A program made the translations under genes and the position numbers. Below are positions 50,702 through 59,695 of a stretch of 64,000 nucleotides of DNA, in pieces. Each line of letters starts with the position of its first letter. Position 1 is the stretch's first letter. A model generated the notes under the pieces. It was not told where the DNA came from. It was given only the letters and a program-made list of their open reading frames with translations, and did no database searches. Location: assembly GCF_026191115.1 (NCBI RefSeq), contig NZ_JAPHOT010000001.1:2713001-2777000 (forward strand). Reading direction: 5' to 3'. This DNA comes from Legionella sp. PATHC035 (lineage in GTDB: Bacteria > Pseudomonadota > Gammaproteobacteria > Legionellales > Legionellaceae).

Positions 50702-53632
50702 TTAAGATATCTGGAATTGTTTGTTGATTGCCTCCATTCGTTCTAACAACTGAGCTTCTTGCTCTTGCAATTTAATTAATTCCTCAGATCCATCTTTGAT
50801 TACTCCCTTAAGTTCAGTTATCGATTTTTCGAGTAGATCGATTTCATGCTTCACTTCCTGTATTGCCTCTTTTGCTTCTTTTGTTGTCAGTTTGAGTTCC
50901 GCTTTCATCAGAGTTGATCTAACCCATGCCAAATAAAGAGACGGATTTCGAGCATATTCTGCCGGAAGCGGACCTTCTTTTTTTCTTCCTGGTACAATTT
51001 CTAATTCATGGTCAAGTTTGACTATTTCTTCAAGTTTAACCAATCTGTCTTTATGGGAACCATGAGTTTTCTCTTGATCCATTAATTTGTTATTGGCTAC
51101 TTCCAATTTTGCAGTAAGTGACACAATCTGTTCATGTAAAGGGATCGATTGTTGGAACAATCGAAACGATTGGAATCCTCTTATAGCACTTTGAATAGCA
51201 ACAACGGCTTGTGCCTCTTTTTGAGCTTGTCTTTCTCTATTCAGCATCACTTCTCTTGTTTTTTCAGCTGAATTCTTAGGATCAATGATATCTTCCACAG
51301 TAAGAATGAGACCAGTACCTTGATATCTTTTATCAATATACTGTTGCGCACGAGCTTCAACATCTTTATTTCGTACACAACGCCCCGTTGCTTGAGGACC
51401 TGATAGAATTCCATTAATCGCATTGATATTTGATTCGATTACTGGCGAATTAGAATTAATCACTTGTACGTTCAGGATATCTCGAATACTTACCCCTGTG
51501 GCAATGACCTCATCGGCTACGATATGCGTTCTCAGTCCTGCTTCAATTTGTGCAAGCTGTGCATCAATGACCTCTTGTTTCGTTTTCATATCAATTGCAC
51601 CAGCGTAATTCTCCGTTGCTTTTAATACAGCTAAATCAACAGGAGCAGCCTTGGTAACCACATCAGATATAGGTTGTGACATTTTGATTTTTGCCACCAT
51701 TGCTTCAGCTCTATCCAAAATCAATTTGACCATGGCTTCTTTTTGCTCAGGAGGCAATTTAGAAATAGGCGCTCCCAATTTCGTCAAAGCTTCATTTAAT
51801 TTTACCCTGTTTGTCTCTTCACATACTTTAAGCTTATTTAAAAACGGAGGCGGTATTTCTACATCTTTTGTTTTGTATTTCTTGATATGCTCATCACATT
51901 CTTTGACATATTCCTCAAGTTTATGAGTTCTGTCCTTCTCAGCAATATCGGTGAACTTTTCATTAAAGATCAATGCAAGAGCAAAACTATTGATTGTTCT
52001 TTGAATGTCTTTCTGTTGTTCTGTGCTGATATCATTTTTTAAATTCACTTCACGTAAAGGAACCTGACCACGCACCTCTAGTTCATTAACAGCCCCAAAT
52101 CTTTTGGCCAATTCTACCCTGGCTTGCGATTCAGATTCTTTTCTGAGCTCTGCTACTTTTGCTTGGTATTTTTCAAGAGTTGCTTCATCCCCATTGGCTA
52201 ATTTCTGATAGGTCTCAGCCAATTTTTCACGTGTTTCTTTGTCATCAGAGAAGCCCATGTTGCGTTGAGCACGGATACGGTTCAATTCTAAAGCTTGATC
52301 AATGGCTTGTTGTTGTGCCACAGAGTCTTCAATCCCACTATGTGCTTTTTTGATCTGTTCTTTTAATTCGACTGGATCAACATAACCATTCATTCCCTGT
52401 TGGAGATAATAATCATCAAAGTAATGAGTTACTGCTTGATCAACCAAATCTTTTTCTTCCAAATAAGCCACTTCCGGTTTAATTGGACGAATGGTCCCTA
52501 ACTGAATTGCAGCACCAAGACTTAAATCATCCAAAGGCGTACCAGAAAAGAGGTCGTACAACTTGGAAGTTGGTGTAGCTGTTAGTGCCAAAATGGAGTT
52601 GCGCCCTTTTAAGCCTTCTAAAATTTTTGTGTCTTCCTCATTAAAGGTATGACGATGGCTTTCATCAATTAATACCATTGAATCTTTGATTTCGCTGGCA
52701 ATTATCTTGAATAGGGGGTGTTCCGCTTGTAAAACAATCTGATCAAACGGTTCGGTACCAGCAATCACTTTAGCAAAGTATTCCTTAATTTTTAGCTTGT
52801 CCTCTTCTTCCATATCACTTAAATCGTCCTTCAAACCATCCCAAAACACATCTACTTTTGATTTAATCGTTTCTAAGGTAAAAACAGTAGGAACATGCGA
52901 GATGCCATTAACTTTTCCGGCACCCAACATTTTTTGGGTTTCACCAGATTGCTGATCCACTAATGTTTTATCAGGAACAATCATCACGGTGCGTCCAACA
53001 GCTTGAGCAATACCTGCCATGACAATACTCTTGCCTGACCCGGTACCCATCACTGCGAGACGTTGTTCATTTCCTGCACTTAAGCTGTCAGTAAATTTGG
53101 CTAATATTTCATTTTGATACGCATGTGGAACAAAAGATTTCGTATCAACAGCTAACCCTTTCTTAGTCACTGCACGAAGATCACCTTCTTTATCGTAGGT
53201 TAATTTAACAGTGGCTGTATGATCGTGATCGAAAAATAATTTGCCTCGGCTCACTTCGGCATTTAATTTGCTGGTTATATTAACGGTGTATTCTTGTTGA
53301 TCGTCTTTTATGCCATTATAAGTAAAATCTACGGTATAAACCGCGCCGCCGATAGTAATGGCCGCTTCAAGATGCAATCCGTCTGCTTTTTGAATCCATT
53401 GACTCCTTTCTTCTCCGGGCTTACCTGCTTTCGCTAAAATCGCTTTTACGACATTTCCAATCTTAGGATCTTTTTTTGAGTTTTCTACAGCAATTATCTC
53501 TTTTGCTGAACCTACTGTAACCACTGCTCCATTGGTTACAACTTCTTTTAATAAATGAACTGCTGCAACGGTATCTGTGTAATCCTTAAGATCTGCAATC
53601 TGTCTTTTAACAATTTCGCCATTAGCGCCCAT
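50702..53632 (-). CDS. SF2 helicase-like protein with IQ-like motif and coiled coil, candidate Dot/Icm effector (976 aa)
   Basis: Superfamily 2 helicase motifs are visible: AYQNEILAKF (motif-Q-like, 171-180), Walker A G196-T-G-S-G-K201-S, the DEAH-box variant D323-E-S-H326, TATPTS (351-356), and a motif VI-like Q747-ATGRCVR. Residues 1-165 and 380-700 are Legionella-type helical sequence. An IQ-like segment, IQSAIRGFQSFRLF at 813-826, precedes a long C-terminal coiled coil (about 835-976). The tail ends in a glutamate-rich helix, EQEAQLLERMEAINKQFQIS, like the E-block of many Dot/Icm signals. Two PmrA-like promoters lie upstream. I know no named family. Effector status is strongly suggested but unproven. 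Confidence 0.82.
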   Translation of the reverse strand: MGANGEIVKRQIADLKDYTDTVAAVHLLKEVVTNGAVVTVGSAKEIIAVENSKKDPKIGNVVKAILAKAGKPGEERSQWIQKADGLHLEAAITIGGAVYTVDFTYNGIKDDQQEYTVNITSKLNAEVSRGKLFFDHDHTATVKLTYDKEGDLRAVTKKGLAVDTKSFVPHAYQNEILAKFTDSLSAGNEQRLAVMGTGSGKSIVMAGIAQAVGRTVMIVPDKTLVDQQSGETQKMLGAGKVNGISHVPTVFTLETIKSKVDVFWDGLKDDLSDMEEEDKLKIKEYFAKVIAGTEPFDQIVLQAEHPLFKIIASEIKDSMVLIDESHRHTFNEEDTKILEGLKGRNSILALTATPTSKLYDLFSGTPLDDLSLGAAIQLGTIRPIKPEVAYLEEKDLVDQAVTHYFDDYYLQQGMNGYVDPVELKEQIKKAHSGIEDSVAQQQAIDQALELNRIRAQRNMGFSDDKETREKLAETYQKLANGDEATLEKYQAKVAELRKESESQARVELAKRFGAVNELEVRGQVPLREVNLKNDISTEQQKDIQRTINSFALALIFNEKFTDIAEKDRTHKLEEYVKECDEHIKKYKTKDVEIPPPFLNKLKVCEETNRVKLNEALTKLGAPISKLPPEQKEAMVKLILDRAEAMVAKIKMSQPISDVVTKAAPVDLAVLKATENYAGAIDMKTKQEVIDAQLAQIEAGLRTHIVADEVIATGVSIRDILNVQVINSNSPVIESNINAINGILSGPQATGRCVRNKDVEARAQQYIDKRYQGTGLILTVEDIIDPKNSAEKTREVMLNRERQAQKEAQAVVAIQSAIRGFQSFRLFQQSIPLHEQIVSLTAKLEVANNKLMDQEKTHGSHKDRLVKLEEIVKLDHELEIVPGRKKEGPLPAEYARNPSLYLAWVRSTLMKAELKLTTKEAKEAIQEVKHEIDLLEKSITELKGVIKDGSEELIKLQEQEAQLLERMEAINKQFQIS

Positions 53633-53732
53633 AAGAATCTCCCCATAGAATAATTTTTAAAAAATAAAAATATAATCTAGATCCTTATAAATTATATTTG
53701 GGTATTTAGGTGACAAGTCGCCTAAGGTTTTT

Positions 53733-53767
53733 GATTATACAAAATGAATATTAAGTTACCATTAAGT
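53733..53767 (-). promoter_or_regulatory. Promoter P1 with PmrA-like box, proximal copy
   Basis: On the minus strand, CTTAAT (53761-53766), a 5-base spacer and CTTAATATT (53747-53755) are followed 7 bases later by TATAAT (53734-53739). Tandem CTTAAT half-sites with a 5-base gap are the PmrA box, and the L. pneumophila PmrA consensus also contains CTTAATATT. The position, with the box in the -35 region, fits activation of the gene starting at 53632, with a leader of about 100 bases. Confidence 0.75.
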
Positions 53768-53819
53768 AGTTTTATTATTTAATTTGTAAATTAAGTCTCA
53801 CAATGTACTTAATATTTGC

Positions 53820-53854
53820 GATTATACAAAAAGAATATTAAGTGACCATTAAGT
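53820..53854 (-). promoter_or_regulatory. Promoter P2 with PmrA-like box, distal duplicate
   Basis: A second copy of the same module, differing at 2 of 35 positions from 53733-53767 and offset by 87 bases. CTTAAT (53848-53853), a 5-base spacer, CTTAATATT (53834-53842), 7 bases, then TATAAT (53821-53826), all on the minus strand. The conserved half-sites and -10 box suggest a functional duplication. Confidence 0.7.
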
Positions 53855-54050
53855 GATTTCGCTGGTGTCAAATTGATCATCTCAGGGGGTATATGATATA
53901 CAGTAGCTAAGGTAGATAGGCCTACGGTATTTTAAAATTCAATTATTTGATAGTATCTTGACCTTGGTGAGTCTTTTTTGATGATAAACTCAAAGATAAC
54001 AGATAAAAATTTTTACAGTAAAGCAATGACACAGGAAAGTGAGGCAGCAA

Positions 54051-55106
54051 ATGGCATTTATGAAGTTCAATCAAACAACTGAGACAAGAAGTAAGATCAT
54101 GGCACGTATCGATAAATTAGGTTTGAAGTCTGATCCACGGATGATCCAAACTCTTGAGGAAAATCTTCCTTATCTCAATCGATTGACCGCCTTGTTCAAT
54201 GTGTTAAAAAAATGCAACATCACACTGGATGATAGTCTCCATCAAATCATTGCAAATCATGTTCCCAATGCCAGCTATGTGGTAAATCTTTTAGAATTTA
54301 TGCGCGAAGAAGGAATTGATACTGCGATTATTCCGCTAGAACTTTTATTTCAGGTTGCAGAATCAGAGACAACACTAAAACATGGAATGCGCCAACTTAT
54401 CAAACATAACTCGCTTGATGCTGCCACTTTAAAACTGATATTTTCTTATCCGGAGCAGTCTTACTTACTTGCCGATTTAATTATTAATTTTCAAGCGCAT
54501 GCCTATCCTACTGAAAAAGTAGTAGAAAAGTTGGGACAATTCTCGGTACAAAGTATGAACGCAGTAATCGAGTTACTTACCTTACTTTTAAATAACAACC
54601 TCTATTATTTTGACTGCCTCGACCTCTTTTTAGGACAGCAAGAGTATCTAGGTAAAATATGTGAGGGAGCAAAAAAACTTGCTGTAGCAAATAAACTTTC
54701 ATCAAGTTATTTTGATGCCGTTGGAAAAAATCCCCAAAATGCTAATATTCTCGCAAATCTTATTTTGCTTCTACAGAACCTTTCAATTATCGATTATAAA
54801 AAAACCGAAGATCTTTTAATTGCAAGCCAATTGGGGGCTGGTGCATTTCACTTTTTGACGCATTTGCAGCAATCAGGAATGTTAGATGCTGAGAACTATA
54901 AAAAAGTGAGTCAGCATCATTCCATACTGAATTCCCAAAAAGTCAATGACGCTTTATGTGGTCTTCCCTTATTCGCCGCGTTCGACAAGGAAGAATTGGA
55001 ACACATGCTTGTTTTGATTACTAAAGAACCCAGCTCGGATAGTGATCAACATGAATTAATTGAAATGATTCAAAAGCATGATTTAACCAGTAAACTCCAT
55101 TGGTAA
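54051..55106 (+). CDS. Helical Legionella protein, first of tandem paralogous pair (351 aa)
   Basis: Unrecognised. The soluble, leucine-rich, all-helical protein has no signal peptide. It aligns along its length with the next gene: IDKLGLKSDPRMIQTL / LQKLNLGNDTRMVSLI, YPEQSYLLADLIINFQAHAY / YPEQSLNISQLLIKLQERAY, NPQNANILANLILLLQ / NPQNANIFAKNILLLK, and LGAGAFHFLTHLQQSGMLD / LGAGAFHFMKLLQHASMLD. I prefer ATG 54051, with GAGG at 54041, over the GTG at 54039. A repeated-helix solenoid is likely. Candidate effector by context next to a PmrA-type promoter region. No function can be assigned. Confidence 0.78.
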   Translation: MAFMKFNQTTETRSKIMARIDKLGLKSDPRMIQTLEENLPYLNRLTALFNVLKKCNITLDDSLHQIIANHVPNASYVVNLLEFMREEGIDTAIIPLELLFQVAESETTLKHGMRQLIKHNSLDAATLKLIFSYPEQSYLLADLIINFQAHAYPTEKVVEKLGQFSVQSMNAVIELLTLLLNNNLYYFDCLDLFLGQQEYLGKICEGAKKLAVANKLSSSYFDAVGKNPQNANILANLILLLQNLSIIDYKKTEDLLIASQLGAGAFHFLTHLQQSGMLDAENYKKVSQHHSILNSQKVNDALCGLPLFAAFDKEELEHMLVLITKEPSSDSDQHELIEMIQKHDLTSKLHW

Positions 55107-55179
55107 AAAAATGGAAAATTGCTTTAAGACAGTCATTTATGTTATATTTGTGCTCTTAGAGATCAATTAAGGGACAGTT

Positions 55180-56382
55180 ATGGGTGGAACAGACAGCAGC
55201 ACCAATAGAATGATTACCAGCTTAAAGCCTAATGGAATCAAGACCATATCTGAAACACCCTTAGTACCGGTGGTACCTGTTGCACCTGTTGCACCTGTTG
55301 CACCTGTCGCATCTGTAGTTTATGAAGGACCTACTGATCCCTTTATTAGCCGCTTGCAGAAATTAAATCTAGGAAATGATACTCGAATGGTGTCTCTGAT
55401 TCGGGCACATTCTAATTTTGGTAATCGTTTGATTTCTTTATTTAAGGCACTCAAGGAATTTAAAATCGATTTGACGGACGGTCTTGAAAGCACGATTAGA
55501 GAAAATATTTCTCAAGTAGGAGGGGTTGTCAGTTTATTAGAGTTAATCAAAAAAGATGTTCCTATGAACATTGACTCTCTGCCAATAACGCGTTTATTTT
55601 ATGCTGCGAAATTTGAAGCATCCGTAACACAAAGCATACGAGATTTGGCTTTACTGGGGATGCTTGATTCAAATATTTTTAATTTATTGCTTGCCTATCC
55701 GGAGCAATCGCTCAACATCTCACAATTGCTAATTAAGCTTCAAGAACGCGCTTATTCGCCTACAGTTTTAGTGGATAAACTTAAAGCTGTTTTGATTGCT
55801 CCAGAGCGTATGGATACAGCGATCGGTTTGCTTGATTTAATATTAGAACATAATCTCTTTTACCCTGATGTGGTTGATATTATTCAAAGACAAGAAAAGC
55901 ATATTGATAAAATTTACGAAGGGGCTCAAAAGCTTGCCGCAGAAAAAGCTCTATTCCCAGACTATTTTACGATGATTGAGGACAATCCTCAAAATGCCAA
56001 CATCTTTGCTAAAAATATTTTGTTACTCAAGAGCGAATCACTGATAGATTGTCGCAATCCTGAGTGCTTATCAACAATAAGTCATTTAGGGGCGGGTGCA
56101 TTTCACTTTATGAAACTTTTACAACACGCCTCTATGTTAGATGAACCTAATTTTAAAATAATTTGTCAACAAAAGGATAATATACTCAATCGAAATGAGA
56201 TCATTGATGCACTAAGCAATCTTCCTTTGATTGTTGACTTCGAGAAAGAAGAATTAGCAAAAATGTTGGATTTATTGAATCACGCAGCAGTGTCTGCTCA
56301 GGATATTCAAGACTTCAAGCGAATAATACAAGACCATTTTATTTCTGAAATTTCCTGTCAATTCTCCCGCGCATGTATTTAA
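55180..56382 (+). CDS. Helical Legionella protein, second of tandem paralogous pair (400 aa)
   Basis: A paralogue of the gene at 54051 with the same block order (see there). It is longer at the N-terminus by a low-complexity segment of about 50 residues that contains a tandem P-V-A-P-V-A-P run (residues about 28-47), followed by the shared domain from FISRLQKLNL onward. It ends ISEISCQFSRACI. There is no signal peptide or membrane segment. It is preceded by AGGGACAGTT at a good distance and follows its paralogue by 73 bases, so they are probably co-transcribed. Unknown function. Confidence 0.78.
   Translation: MGGTDSSTNRMITSLKPNGIKTISETPLVPVVPVAPVAPVAPVASVVYEGPTDPFISRLQKLNLGNDTRMVSLIRAHSNFGNRLISLFKALKEFKIDLTDGLESTIRENISQVGGVVSLLELIKKDVPMNIDSLPITRLFYAAKFEASVTQSIRDLALLGMLDSNIFNLLLAYPEQSLNISQLLIKLQERAYSPTVLVDKLKAVLIAPERMDTAIGLLDLILEHNLFYPDVVDIIQRQEKHIDKIYEGAQKLAAEKALFPDYFTMIEDNPQNANIFAKNILLLKSESLIDCRNPECLSTISHLGAGAFHFMKLLQHASMLDEPNFKIICQQKDNILNRNEIIDALSNLPLIVDFEKEELAKMLDLLNHAAVSAQDIQDFKRIIQDHFISEISCQFSRACI
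55264..55321 (+). repeat. Nine-base tandem repeat inside a coding region
   Basis: CCTGTTGCA is repeated three times exactly, with degenerate flanking copies (GTACCGGTGGTA before, CCTGTCGCATCTGTAG after). It encodes Pro-Val-Ala units in the N-terminal extension of the second helical paralogue. Unit length is a multiple of three, so copy-number changes keep the frame. Confidence 0.85.
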
Positions 56383-56445
56383 TCAATAAACACATGCAAT
56401 AAACGCTTGCTTTCATCGATCGTTGCTCTTAAGTTGAGCTAATGA

Positions 56446-56763
56446 TTAAGGATGAATAGCCATGCTATTGAGTTGTAGTTGAATTGCCTGCTGCTGAGCG
56501 GCTTCATTTTGCTGTTGGGCAGCGGCAATCGAGTCATTCATGGCATTGATGGCATCTTCTTGCTGGACAATCGCAGGACTATCTATGGACGTATTTGCAT
56601 CTAATGGTACATCGGGATAAGCCGCTTGCGGTGGATTATATCCAGGAGCAAAAGTGTAATTGGCTGGTGGATTTGATGTACCTACTACATAAGCCGTTGG
56701 AGCGCATCCTGCTAAAATAAGTATTGTTCCTAGAAGACTAATAGAACCGGTGGTCTTCAGCAT
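56446..56763 (-). CDS. Small lipoprotein, unknown function
   Basis: The 105-residue protein has a lipoprotein signal ending L-A-G-C20 and no recognised domain. After the lipidation site come a proline/tyrosine-rich stretch (NYTFAPGYNPPQAAYPDVPL) and a glutamine/alanine-rich helix (SIAAAQQQNEAAQQQAIQL), which is probably coiled. It is likely exported by Lol to the outer membrane; the residue after Cys is Ala, not the inner-membrane retention Asp. Monocistronic. Confidence 0.85.
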   Translation of the reverse strand: MLKTTGSISLLGTILILAGCAPTAYVVGTSNPPANYTFAPGYNPPQAAYPDVPLDANTSIDSPAIVQQEDAINAMNDSIAAAQQQNEAAQQQAIQLQLNSMAIHP

Positions 56764-56879
56764 AAAAAAACACCCTTAGGAATACAAAAATATATTGTAT
56801 TGCCTTACTGTCTGTATTGTATAATTATAGAACAGATTGGGTATAATTTTATCTTGTGGGTGTAGCCGATATTTGTAGC

Positions 56880-56990
56880 CTTGTGGCGGGGCAGAGCACG
56901 CAGGCTCTTTGTCACTATCTCCAGTGCAATGAGCGATCTCCTATAGTCAGAACCCTGTCACTACCTGGAGATTGCTGATTGCCCTCGCGA
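56880..56990. repeat. Degenerate family-B repeat
   Basis: TTGTCACTATCTCCAGTGCA then ATGAGCGATCTCC, with ACCTGGAGATTGCTGATTGC then CCTCGCGATAA further on, is a decayed copy of the family-B ends. It lies beyond the lipoprotein start and just after the slt stop. Confidence 0.5.
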
Positions 56991-57010
56991 TAATTTACGA
57001 CATCAATAAA

Positions 57011-58795
57011 TTATAATGGCTCCAGGAAATTACCTAAATTAGGTTTTTGGCCCAGGCGGTATTGGTACACTACATAAAAAGCCATTATGTTTTTTAGGTA
57101 GTTGCGTGTTTCTTGCCAGGGCAGTGTCTCTATCCATACATCAATTTCCTTGGGCGGATGCGTCCTTAACCAATAAACGACTTGTTTAGGGCCTGCATTG
57201 TATGCAGCAGCAATCAGTATGGGATGATTTCCGAATCGCTTCGCAAGTTGTTTTAAATAAGCAACACCGATGTTAATGTTCTTTTGGGAAAGAAATAATT
57301 GTTTTTGATCATTATAGGGAATCTTATCTGCTCTGGAGACAACTCGAGCGGTATAGGGCATGACTTGCATTAATCCTCGAGCTCCTACAGAAGAGGTTGC
57401 ATCATCTCTAAACCCACTTTCCTGACGAATAATGGCATAAATAAACTCAGGGGCAACAGCATATTTTTTAGAATAGAGTGAAATACTGTCTTTATAAGCC
57501 AAAGGAAATCGTAACGAAAGTTGATTATTTAAGGTTTCGTTATTACTTAAATAAACGGATTTACCATGCCATTGTAGTTTCTGATCAATCCAATAAACTA
57601 AGGCACTCGCCTCGTCTTTAGGTAACTCACTAATAAAATCATTGAGTAAGCGGGATGCTTGCAGCGTTTGTTTGCTTAGGTAAAGGGTTTGAATTTGATC
57701 AATGAAGCTTTGATAGGGTTTCAACACGTCCAGATTTGTTGTTGGCGTTTCATTGGTAAAACTGGGCGTTTTATTGAGGCGAAGACTGGCAAGAAATCCA
57801 TAATATTGCCTGTTTCTGGCTAAAGGCTCGTAAATGGCTTTGGCTTCTGCTTTCTTTCCCTGTTCTTCTAAAGATCGGGCTAACCAATATTGCCAACAAG
57901 GTTCATCTTTGTTCTTCGAATCATTGATTAATGTAGCCACTTGCCCCCAGTCTTTTCTTTTTAATGCAAAACGTATTTGCCAATCCAGTAATACATCGTT
58001 GTAATATTGAGGTTTGACTTTAGCAAACCATTCCAGCGCATCTTCATGATTGCGCATGGCTCTATAAAGTGCTACATGGGCTAAAAATGCTTGCTTTTGT
58101 GCTGGGTTAAGCATTTTTTGAGTTTTGCTTTGCTGCCATAACTGCAGCGCTTTATTCATATTAATGGAAACCATCCGCTTCAAGCCGTACAGGTAAAAGT
58201 CACTATTTAAACCACCAGGGCTTAACTTGCTGATGTTTGCTGGGTTTTGATAAACGAGGTTTAAAGTATTTAAATCAGATGTATGTGGTGTTCTGTATTG
58301 CTTTAATAAATATCGAGCCAGTTGAATATTGCGTCGTTCCAAAGCCAGAACGATTCGTTGAGTAATTAAGTTTTGATCAAAGTGATTATCTTTTAAAAGA
58401 AAGTCAAATAAACTGTTGCATGAAGGGGGCCTTGAATCACCACTTAGCCATAGAGGAATAGATGCTTTTAATGCTTCTTCCTGCTTGCCTGTATTGTAGT
58501 TTGCGATTTGCTCATAACAAACCAGATTCAAATCGTTAGACGGTTGATAGTATTGACTAAAGGTCACCCAATTCTTATTTTTTGCCAGTTCATACAACCA
58601 TTTTTCGCGAAGTTTGGTGGATAAAGGAGCAGTTCCTTTAATAAAATCCAAGAAAGAAGCACTGGGTGTGGTTGTCGGAAGATTTTGGCTAAACGATAAA
58701 TAGGTATTAAAGCGTTCCATATATGCCTCACCTGAGAGGGCAATACAGGCCTGAGAACAAATGAATCCACATAAAAATAAAATAATTTTTTTCAT
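57011..58795 (-). CDS. slt: Soluble lytic murein transglycosylase
   Basis: Periplasmic Slt70-type enzyme, 594 residues, cleaving the MurNAc-GlcNAc bond with 1,6-anhydro formation. A signal peptide (MKKIILFLCGFICSQACIAL) is followed by a long helical superhelix (about 30-430: repeated tetratricopeptide-like pairs such as EEQGKKAEAKAIYEPLARNR). The lysozyme-like catalytic domain then contains IIRQESGFRDDATSSVGARG (catalytic E459), GLMQVMPYTA, NINIGVAYLKQL, and AAYNAGPKQVVYWL. Length is normal. rpe lies 21 bases upstream on the same strand. Confidence 0.93.
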   Translation of the reverse strand: MKKIILFLCGFICSQACIALSGEAYMERFNTYLSFSQNLPTTTPSASFLDFIKGTAPLSTKLREKWLYELAKNKNWVTFSQYYQPSNDLNLVCYEQIANYNTGKQEEALKASIPLWLSGDSRPPSCNSLFDFLLKDNHFDQNLITQRIVLALERRNIQLARYLLKQYRTPHTSDLNTLNLVYQNPANISKLSPGGLNSDFYLYGLKRMVSINMNKALQLWQQSKTQKMLNPAQKQAFLAHVALYRAMRNHEDALEWFAKVKPQYYNDVLLDWQIRFALKRKDWGQVATLINDSKNKDEPCWQYWLARSLEEQGKKAEAKAIYEPLARNRQYYGFLASLRLNKTPSFTNETPTTNLDVLKPYQSFIDQIQTLYLSKQTLQASRLLNDFISELPKDEASALVYWIDQKLQWHGKSVYLSNNETLNNQLSLRFPLAYKDSISLYSKKYAVAPEFIYAIIRQESGFRDDATSSVGARGLMQVMPYTARVVSRADKIPYNDQKQLFLSQKNINIGVAYLKQLAKRFGNHPILIAAAYNAGPKQVVYWLRTHPPKEIDVWIETLPWQETRNYLKNIMAFYVVYQYRLGQKPNLGNFLEPL

Positions 58796-58816
58796 AACTT
58801 TTTCTTAGATTAAAAT

Positions 58817-59470
58817 TTAAACAGTCCCTAATTGTTTGCGCATGGAGTCAATTGTTTCTTTATAATTCTTGCTGTTGAATACGGCAGCACCTGCCACAAA
58901 TTGATTCGCTCCTGCACGTGCCAAAGTAGCAATATTTTCTATGGTTACCCCACCGTCAACACAAAGATCAATTTTGGGATAAAGCTTTCGGATTTGAGGG
59001 ATTTTATCAATAATTTCAGTGATGATTTTCTGTCCTCCAAAGCCAGGATTTACCGTCATGACCAATATAAAGTCAAGTTTATGAGCGCACCAAGTTAATA
59101 CCTCAATCGGGGTTGCTGGATTTAAAACAAGACCTGCTTCACATCCTAAATCTTTGATCAGTTTTAAGCTGCGATCCAAATGGATTGTTGCATCGGGATG
59201 AATACTAATTCGTTTTGCACCTGCTTTTGCAAATGCTTCAATGAGAGCATCAACAGGTTCTACCATCAGATGAACATCAATGGGAAGTTTAGGGAAACGT
59301 TTGAGCAACGCCTCACAGAACGCAGGACCAAACGTCAGATTAGGAACGTAATGATTATCCATAACATCAAAATGGATAAAATCAGCTCCTGCATTCATTA
59401 CAGATTCTACTTCATTGCCTAGGCAAGTGAGATCAGCAGACAAAATCGAGGGTAAAATATGATAAGTCAT
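58817..59470 (-). CDS. rpe: Ribulose-phosphate 3-epimerase
   Basis: A TIM-barrel epimerase (217 aa) interconverting ribulose-5-phosphate and xylulose-5-phosphate in the pentose phosphate pathway. It starts ILPSILSADLTCLGNEV, then has HFDVMDNHYVPNLTFGP with catalytic Asp and His, PIDVHLMVEPVD, VMTVNPGFGGQKI, and DGGVTIENIATLARAGANQF with the second metal-binding Asp. slt follows 21 bases after the stop, on the same strand. Confidence 0.96.
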   Translation of the reverse strand: MTYHILPSILSADLTCLGNEVESVMNAGADFIHFDVMDNHYVPNLTFGPAFCEALLKRFPKLPIDVHLMVEPVDALIEAFAKAGAKRISIHPDATIHLDRSLKLIKDLGCEAGLVLNPATPIEVLTWCAHKLDFILVMTVNPGFGGQKIITEIIDKIPQIRKLYPKIDLCVDGGVTIENIATLARAGANQFVAGAAVFNSKNYKETIDSMRKQLGTV

Positions 59471-59695
59471 AGAGTATTTATTTAATTTGGAGGAATAGGT
59501 ATATCATATTCTGTCTTGAAAAAACATTCCACGTGTTATGGAACTAAAGTGTGTGTTTGCCCAGGTCTTGCATCTTGAGAATTTGGTTGAAATATGAGAC
59601 AATATGCTTCTATTTTTGCTCTTGTAATTTGGAAGTTATCTCAATATGATAGCAAAATTACAGAGATCCTAATCATGCTTTTTAGGGAGAATTAT

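Larger units (their letters stand above)
53633..54050. other. Divergent regulatory region with duplicated promoter
   Basis: This 418-bp AT-rich spacer lies between the minus-strand helicase-like gene and the plus-strand helical paralogue pair. It holds two near-identical 35-bp direct repeats with PmrA-like half-sites and -10 boxes (separate entries), and a plus-strand CTTAATATT at 53808-53816. A further 150 bases before 54051 show no clear motif. Confidence 0.7.
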
